Source: Antricoccus suffuscus (lineage in GTDB: Bacteria; Actinomycetota; Actinomycetes; Mycobacteriales; Antricoccaceae). From it: 64,000 nt of DNA. The stretch lies in assembly GCF_003003235.1 (NCBI RefSeq), contig NZ_PVUE01000007.1:62001-126000 (forward strand). The letters are read 5' to 3'. Of the stretch, positions 62,337 through 64,000 are shown one piece after another (within the stretch, counting starts at the first letter, position 1; the number at the start of each line of letters is the position of its first letter). The notes under the pieces were generated by a model. That model did no database searches. It had not been told where the DNA came from and was given only the letters and a program-made list of their open reading frames with translations. The position numbers and the translations under genes are program-made.

Positions 62337-63125
62337 TCAACGCCGCAGGTACGCCGCGGTGTCTTCGTCTGCGGGGAAGAACGACTCGATCGCGAGCTCG
62401 GACAGCGTGATGTCCACCGCCGTACCGAACGTCGCGATAATTGCTAGGAACGACAGCTGTCGATCGTCGACGCGCAGGATGAACGGTACGTGGATGCCGC
62501 CCGGCACGCCGGGTCCGTCGCACGGGTCGTCGCACGGGTAGTCGCGCAGTTCGTCGTACAGTGCCAGCATCTCAAGGTCCGCTCGTGCCTCGGCGCTGCG
62601 ACGCAGCCCGCCCAGCACGTGCGCCCGCCATTGACCGTGGTTGACGATATGCGGCGCCAAGCCGTCCGGATGCAATGTCAGTCGCAGCGCGTTGATCTGT
62701 CCTTCGAGCAGATGCGGCGACGCGACCCGTGTCAGTAAATCGACGCTGGCGTTGACGTCGACGACGTTCCACATCCGATCGACCGCAAGAGCAGGGTACG
62801 GCTCATGTGCCTGGAGCACTTCACGGACCGCACCGCGGGCAGCAGCCATCTCCGGAGCGTCGAGGGCGTGTTCGGCGTACGCCGGGGCGTAGCCGCCAGC
62901 CAGCAGCAGATGGTTGCGGTCGCGTAGCGGCACGCCCAGGAACTCGGACAGCTTCAAGATCATCTCGCTACTCGGTTTCGATCGGCCGGTCTCGACGAAG
63001 CTCAGGTGTCGGGTCGAGATGCCGGACTCGATGGATAGGTCGAGCTGGCTGATCCGCCGACGTTGCCGCCATTCCTTGATCAGCGCCCCGACGGGCTTGG
63101 GGCCATCCAGGAGGTCTGTCGTCAC
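62337..63125 (-). CDS. XRE-family regulator with MmyB-like ligand domain
   Basis: The protein has 262 residues from GTG 63125, which would overlap the upstream stop by 4 bases (GTGA); ATG 63152 is an alternative with 31 bases overlap. The helix-turn-helix is at about 13-70: LIKEWRQRRRISQLDLSIES, GISTRHLSFVETGRSKPSSEM and LSEFLGVPLRDRN. The rest is an MmyB-type ligand-binding domain with YPALAVDRMWNVVDVNASV and a C-terminal DDRQLSFLAIIATFGT. It probably regulates the upstream MFS gene or itself. The ligand is unknown. Confidence 0.9.
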   Translation of the reverse strand: MTTDLLDGPKPVGALIKEWRQRRRISQLDLSIESGISTRHLSFVETGRSKPSSEMILKLSEFLGVPLRDRNHLLLAGGYAPAYAEHALDAPEMAAARGAVREVLQAHEPYPALAVDRMWNVVDVNASVDLLTRVASPHLLEGQINALRLTLHPDGLAPHIVNHGQWRAHVLGGLRRSAEARADLEMLALYDELRDYPCDDPCDGPGVPGGIHVPFILRVDDRQLSFLAIIATFGTAVDITLSELAIESFFPADEDTAAYLRR

Positions 63126-64000
63126 ACTGTGCTCGATTGATTGGGGTTCCATTGATTGGGCACTTCCGTCCGATCGTGCGGCAGCAGCTGAACCAGTACG
63201 ACGAGCGCTGCGTTGACCGCAACTAGAAAGTACAGCGCCGCACCGAAACCGTCACCGATCCGCGCTGAATGTCCGGCGCCGGCCGGCACGCCGTAGAAGA
63301 GAATGCCGACGATCGCGACACCTACCGCGCCACCGACCTGCATGACGGTGGTGAGCATCCCCGACGCGGCGCCGGCGTGCGCCGGGGACACGCGCGCGAG
63401 TACGACGGTGGCTAATGGCGAGATGACGAGCCCCATCCCCGCGCCAACTGCCGCTAGCGCTGGCGAAAGTGCCCACAGCGACCGCACATCGCCGTACGTC
63501 ATCAGCAGCGTCAGATGCCCAACGACGAGGAGCGCGCCTCCGAGTGCCACGGTCTGCCGCCCGAGAACCCCGGCGATACGGCCGGCCAGCGACGAGGTGA
63601 GGAGATAACCGATACCGATCGCGCTGAACAGCATGCCGGACTCGAGCGCGGTGAAACCATGCCCGTCCTGCACGAACAGCGCAAAAACGAAGAAGAACGA
63701 GGCGAGGCCGCAGTTGAACGCGAGCTGTGCGCTCAGTCCCACGCTGAGGGAACGGACCCGAAACATCGCCGGATCGAGTAGTGGGTGACCGCCGCGGCGC
63801 GCAAGACGTCTTTCGTACCAGACGAACTCGGCGATCAACGCTACCGCCGCCGCGAAGCTTAACCACGTCCACGTCGGCCAGGCCTGCGATTGGCCCTGGA
63901 CCAGCGGGAGGACGATCGCAAACAGCGCCGCACTGGACAGTACGACGCCGACAATGTCGAGCCGGGACTGACCGGTGCGCGGTGCGTCAGGTACGTGCCG
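63122..64000 (-). CDS. MFS transporter, DHA2 (EmrB/QacA) type, C-terminal part (cut by window edge)
   Basis: The frame enters at the right edge and ends at 63122, so 292 codons of the C-terminal portion are visible. Several membrane helices are seen, for example VGVVLSSAALFAIVLPLVQ, WTWLSFAAAVALIAEFVWYE, MLFSAIGIGYLLTSSLAGRI and ALYFLVAVNAALVVLVQLL. ASGMLTTVMQVGGAVGVAI is the DHA2 helix-13-like motif. Family members export drugs by proton antiport. It is upstream of and probably co-transcribed with the XRE regulator. Confidence 0.88.
   Translation of the reverse strand, partial: RHVPDAPRTGQSRLDIVGVVLSSAALFAIVLPLVQGQSQAWPTWTWLSFAAAVALIAEFVWYERRLARRGGHPLLDPAMFRVRSLSVGLSAQLAFNCGLASFFFVFALFVQDGHGFTALESGMLFSAIGIGYLLTSSLAGRIAGVLGRQTVALGGALLVVGHLTLLMTYGDVRSLWALSPALAAVGAGMGLVISPLATVVLARVSPAHAGAASGMLTTVMQVGGAVGVAIVGILFYGVPAGAGHSARIGDGFGAALYFLVAVNAALVVLVQLLPHDRTEVPNQWNPNQSSTV

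Overview
The window is high-GC, densely packed chromosomal DNA from an actinobacterium (Actinomycetota). Evidence for this: a mycothiol S-conjugate amidase (mca) next to greA; the gene order greA - mca - small membrane protein - YyaL-type protein - trhA - short Z-prenyl synthase, which matches the Mycobacterium tuberculosis Rv1080c-Rv1086 neighbourhood; the order mfd - SurA-like lipoprotein - mazG - eno - ftsB-like - DUF501 - ppx; and DUF4235, DUF4333 and DUF1023 proteins. Many starts are GTG or TTG, and several genes appear to be leaderless. I cannot name the genus from sequence reading alone.

Layout. 1-5.9 kb: the 5' end of ppc, a repeat-bearing membrane protein, a PadR regulator with a palindromic operator, a PIG-L deacetylase, an FAD-linked oxidase and a low-molecular-weight phosphatase. 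5.9-10.4 kb: a glycine-betaine/proline type ABC operon (ATPase - permease - two tandem substrate-binding paralogues). 11-23.5 kb: housekeeping genes (rplY/ctc, pth, cysQ, HU, mfd, a VIT-family transporter, SurA-like, mazG, eno, ftsB-like, DUF501, ppx). 23.6-30.7 kb: a DUF1023-type hydrolase, a degenerate ABC-ATPase - YhgE/Pip - TetR operon, DUF4235, and a NodB-like deacetylase; the last gene and the YhgE operon carry similar operator-like palindromes. 30.8-37.1 kb: an accessory stretch that starts directly after a tRNA gene. It holds a small membrane protein, a decayed SARP/BTAD regulator copy, two unrecognised lipoproteins and an intact 1064-residue SARP-ATPase regulator. 37.4-48.5 kb: a BI-1 family membrane protein, acyl-CoA synthetase, thiolase, an APH-like kinase, two SGNH hydrolases, and cystathionine beta-synthase - cystathionine gamma-synthase - threonine dehydratase. 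48.5-57.5 kb: the greA-mca-trhA-prenyl synthase block. 57.6-62.3 kb: the str operon rpsL-rpsG-fusA-tuf with a promoter and terminator. The window ends with an XRE regulator and a partial MFS efflux protein.

The least ordinary signals are: (a) a dispersed hairpin element with identical 22-15-22 geometry in two distant intergenic regions (17.36 and 55.11 kb); (b) a tRNA with a UAA anticodon but a short, class I variable loop; (c) the tRNA-flanked SARP/lipoprotein stretch with an intact and a decayed copy of the same regulator; (d) an ABC ATPase that has lost the Walker A lysine yet sits in an operon with YhgE and TetR; and (e) a zinc-type dehydrogenase that keeps the structural zinc lobe but has lost all three catalytic zinc ligands. 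No CRISPR array, IS element, prophage or complete new defence system was seen.
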